Below, piece after piece: positions 61,901-64,000 of a stretch of DNA of 64,000 nucleotides. Position 1 is the first letter of the stretch; each line of letters begins with the position of its first letter. Source of the stretch: UBA6522 sp965262365 (lineage in GTDB: Bacteria; Pseudomonadota; Gammaproteobacteria; Steroidobacterales; Rariloculaceae); assembly GCA_965262365.1 (NCBI GenBank), contig OZ253541.1, forward strand, positions 3,038,001 to 3,102,000, in the 5' to 3' direction. Under the pieces are notes generated by a model that saw only the letters and a program-made list of their open reading frames with translations, was not told where the DNA came from and searched no databases. A program made the position numbers and the translations under genes.

Positions 61901-63041
61901 TATCGAGTTCCTCCAGCGCCTGGGCAAGACGCGCGACATGCCGTGTTTCGAGAATGAGGGGTGGCAACAGCCGTAATACATGGGGGTCAGCGCTTGTGCC
62001 GGTGAGGATGTCCTTGCGCAGCAGCGCATCGAGCACAGCAGCGGCTCGCGGACCCGTACGAAGCCCGACCAGCAAGCCCGCGCCGCAGGTCCCGGTCACC
62101 GGACCGCGCACGCACGTCTCGCGGACGCAGGCCGACGTCTCACGCACGCGCGCCAGCAGATTGTCCGATTCGATGACCTCGAGCACCGTGTTGATTGACG
62201 CGCAGGCCAGCGGCCCGCCGCCGAAGGTGCTGCCCAGGGCCCCGAAGCCGATGTCAGCGGCCAGGTCGGTACTCATCAACACCGCCGCACAAGGGAAACC
62301 GCCGCCCAGCCCCTTGGCCGCCGTCAACAGGTCGGGCCGCACGCGGAACAGGTCGGCGCCGAACGGCGCGCCGAGTCGGCCAACGCCGGTTTGCACCTCA
62401 TCCAGAATCAGCAACGCGCCGCTGCGGTCGCAGGATTCCCGTGCGGCCGCCATGAACGACCTTGAAAAATCAAAGGCGCCGGCCACGCCCTGCACCGGTT
62501 CGATGATGACCGCCGCGGTATCGCTGTCCACAGCTGCCTGCAGGGCTTCGATGTCGTTCCGCGGTACGAACGTGACGTCAAATGGCGTGCGGGGGAAGCC
62601 GTACCAGGACTTCTTTGCTCCCCAACTCACGGACGCCGCCGCGGCGGTGCGCCCGTGAAATGCGTGTTCCATCGAAACGACACTTGAACGACCGGTGGCT
62701 CGCACGGCGATCCGCAGCGCGTTTTCGACGGCCTCGGCTCCGCTGTTGACGAAAAACACCCGCGACAGCGGATCCGGCGCGAAAGCAGCCAGCCGCTCGG
62801 CAGCCTCGTCCCGAATCTTCATCGCAACGATATTGCTCTGGAATTGCAGGGCGGCTGCCTGCCGGCGGATCGCCTCGGTCAGACGAGGATGCGCGTACCC
62901 CAGAGACGCCACGGCGTGCCCGCCGTAGAGGTCGAGGACGCGCCGACCGCTTTCGTCCAGAAGATAGACGCCATGCCCGCTGACCGACTGAAACGGCACC
63001 AGCGGATAGACCTCACCCAGATTGGCGGCCGGCATGTTCAT
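61887..63041 (-). CDS. argD: Acetylornithine aminotransferase
   Basis: 384 residues from ATG 63041, overlapping the argC stop as ATGA. Class III PLP aminotransferase: VFFVNSGAEAVENALRIAVR, MEHAFHGRTAAAASVSW, LLILDEVQTGVGRLG (PLP aspartate), PDLLTAAKGLGGGFPCAAVL with the PLP lysine, and STFGGGPLACA. Enzymes of this type use acetyl- or succinyl-ornithine. Part of argC-argD-argF'-argB-argH. Confidence 0.94.
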   Translation of the reverse strand: MNMPAANLGEVYPLVPFQSVSGHGVYLLDESGRRVLDLYGGHAVASLGYAHPRLTEAIRRQAAALQFQSNIVAMKIRDEAAERLAAFAPDPLSRVFFVNSGAEAVENALRIAVRATGRSSVVSMEHAFHGRTAAAASVSWGAKKSWYGFPRTPFDVTFVPRNDIEALQAAVDSDTAAVIIEPVQGVAGAFDFSRSFMAAARESCDRSGALLILDEVQTGVGRLGAPFGADLFRVRPDLLTAAKGLGGGFPCAAVLMSTDLAADIGFGALGSTFGGGPLACASINTVLEVIESDNLLARVRETSACVRETCVRGPVTGTCGAGLLVGLRTGPRAAAVLDALLRKDILTGTSADPHVLRLLPPLILETRHVARLAQALEELDSETL

Positions 63042-64000
63042 CAGACCCACCCCACGGGGGCTATCGGCAGACCCGTCGTGTCGGGCCAGCCCGCCAGCCG
63101 GTTGACCCACTGAATCGCCCCGCCGGCCGCGCCCTTGACCAGGTTGTCCAGGACGCAGCATACGGCGATGGCGCCCTCGTCCCGGTGTACGCTGAGCAGC
63201 GCATTGTTGGTCCCGACGATGTCCTTGAGGCGCGGCGGGGACTCAACAACGCGGACAAAGCTCGAATCGCGGTAGAAGTCCGCGAGCGCCGAGGCAATGT
63301 CGTCCACCCCGTTGGGCCCTGCCGGTTCGGCGAAAACCGTGGCGTGAATGCCGCGTGCGAAGGGGCCGGAGTGGGGTACGAAGTGAAGCTTGATTTCCTG
63401 CCCCGTGGCCGCCTGGGCCAATTCGCATACTTCGGGTGCATGTCGGTGTATCAAGGGCCGATAGGCGAACAGGTTGCTCTGGCGCAGGGGGTGGTGAGTC
63501 GTTTCCCGGGGCGTGCGACCGGCGCCCGTGCTGCCGGTGACGGCGCTGGCAAAGAACGACGGCTTCGCCGCCCCCAGTGAAACCAGCGGAACCAACGCAA
63601 GCAACATGGCCGTTGCGAAGCAGCCGGGTTGGGCCGCGTGGGGTGTGGACAGCGTGTTCAGGTGCTCCGGTACTGCGCAACTGAACGAATCCAGAAGCTG
63701 CGGCGCTTCATGCGCGGTGCCGTAGACCGACTCGAATCGTTCCGCGGAGCGGCTTCGAAAGTCTGCCGAGGCGTCAACGACCGACATCTGCACACCCGCA
63801 GCCTCGGCGCCCTCCAGGATTTTCGCCACAATCGACGCGGAGACCCCATGGGGTGCGGCGGAGATGACGATCCAGCGCGGCGCCTCCGAAAGTGCGTCGA
63901 TGGTCTCGTCCAGCGACGCGAACCGCGTTGCCGGGTAGACGGCACTCAGGTGACTGAAGGCCGAGGCGATCCGCTGCCCCGGCCGGCTCGCGGATACCGC
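63041..64000 (-). CDS. argC: N-acetyl-gamma-glutamyl-phosphate reductase (5' end outside the window)
   Basis: 320 codons visible; the frame is open to the right edge (ASRPGQRIASAFSHLSAVYP at the start). Catalytic cysteine in HAAQPGCFATAMLLAL, NAD-domain fragment ISAAPHGVSASIVAKILEG, and SAVTGSTGAGRTPRETTHHP (usual G-x-S-G-A-G; here TGSTGAG). Later HFVPHSGPFARGIHATVFAE carries the substrate-binding histidines. It converts the acyl-glutamyl phosphate to the semialdehyde and is the first arg gene visible in the operon. Confidence 0.93.
   Translation of the reverse strand, partial: AVSASRPGQRIASAFSHLSAVYPATRFASLDETIDALSEAPRWIVISAAPHGVSASIVAKILEGAEAAGVQMSVVDASADFRSRSAERFESVYGTAHEAPQLLDSFSCAVPEHLNTLSTPHAAQPGCFATAMLLALVPLVSLGAAKPSFFASAVTGSTGAGRTPRETTHHPLRQSNLFAYRPLIHRHAPEVCELAQAATGQEIKLHFVPHSGPFARGIHATVFAEPAGPNGVDDIASALADFYRDSSFVRVVESPPRLKDIVGTNNALLSVHRDEGAIAVCCVLDNLVKGAAGGAIQWVNRLAGWPDTTGLPIAPVGWV

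Overview
The window is high-GC DNA from what looks like a gammaproteobacterium. The evidence is the conserved neighbourhood polA / engB / cytochrome c4 / dsbA, tatABC, dtd, UvrD and TrkA/TrkH of proteobacterial type, and an arginine operon with a transcarbamylase of the acetyl-/succinyl-ornithine type known from xanthomonads and Bacteroidetes. No rRNA, tRNA, CRISPR array, integrase or phage structural gene was recognised. Both edges cut genes: uvrD on the left, argC on the right.

Layout. 1-3.4 kb: DNA repair helicase uvrD and potassium regulator trkA. 3.5-10.7 kb: a decaying stretch. It holds a large Calx-beta/cadherin-like/LRR surface protein broken by an in-frame stop, a deleted IS3-family element at whose two edges both neighbouring genes lose their 5' ends, the remains of an RND efflux operon with several internal deletions, and a frameshifted GYD protein. 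10.8-14.5 kb: trkH, a TPR protein and the two membrane subunits of a TRAP transporter. 15-20.8 kb: an aa3/caa3-type cytochrome oxidase operon whose subunit II carries two fused c-type haem domains, with two subunit III genes and an azurin. 21.1-25.6 kb: dtd, tatA, a GFA protein, tatBC and a POT peptide transporter.

25.8-43.0 kb is a defence island. Three stand-alone DNA methyltransferases (beta-class, 5-cytosine, Eco57I-like adenine) lie next to an overlapping three-gene operon. That operon encodes a protein with an HSP90/MORC-like GHKL domain plus a histidine-kinase-like module, a receiver-domain protein, and a protein of no recognised family. The receiver gene is split by a 1713-bp ISNCY-type element flanked by a 6-bp target duplication; removing the element restores a 429-codon frame. 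Beyond it is a type I restriction operon in the order hsdR-hsdS-fic-hsdM-vsr, with a 59-codon gene convergent to fic whose product carries a motif like the Fic inhibitory helix.

43.2-53.1 kb is mixed accessory DNA: a frameshifted sulfatase, an OPT transporter, a methionine-type aminotransferase, a DUF4143 ATPase bracketed by copies of a 22-bp-period repeat, a wHTH-ATPase-STAS-like regulator, a VapB antitoxin with a collapsed vapC, and a duplicated vapC tail on the far side of a peptidase-like gene. 53.1-64 kb returns to core genes: dsbA, cytochrome c4, engB, a HipB-like regulator, polA and the operon argC-argD-argF'-argB-argH-lipoprotein, all transcribed leftwards.

Two themes stand out. First, many genes are broken (surface protein, RND operon, GYD protein, nuclease-type toxin remnants, receiver gene, sulfatase, vapC), so the genome appears to be eroding its accessory genes. 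Second, the defence island combines a standard type I system with a kinase/receiver operon that matches no named system I can identify.
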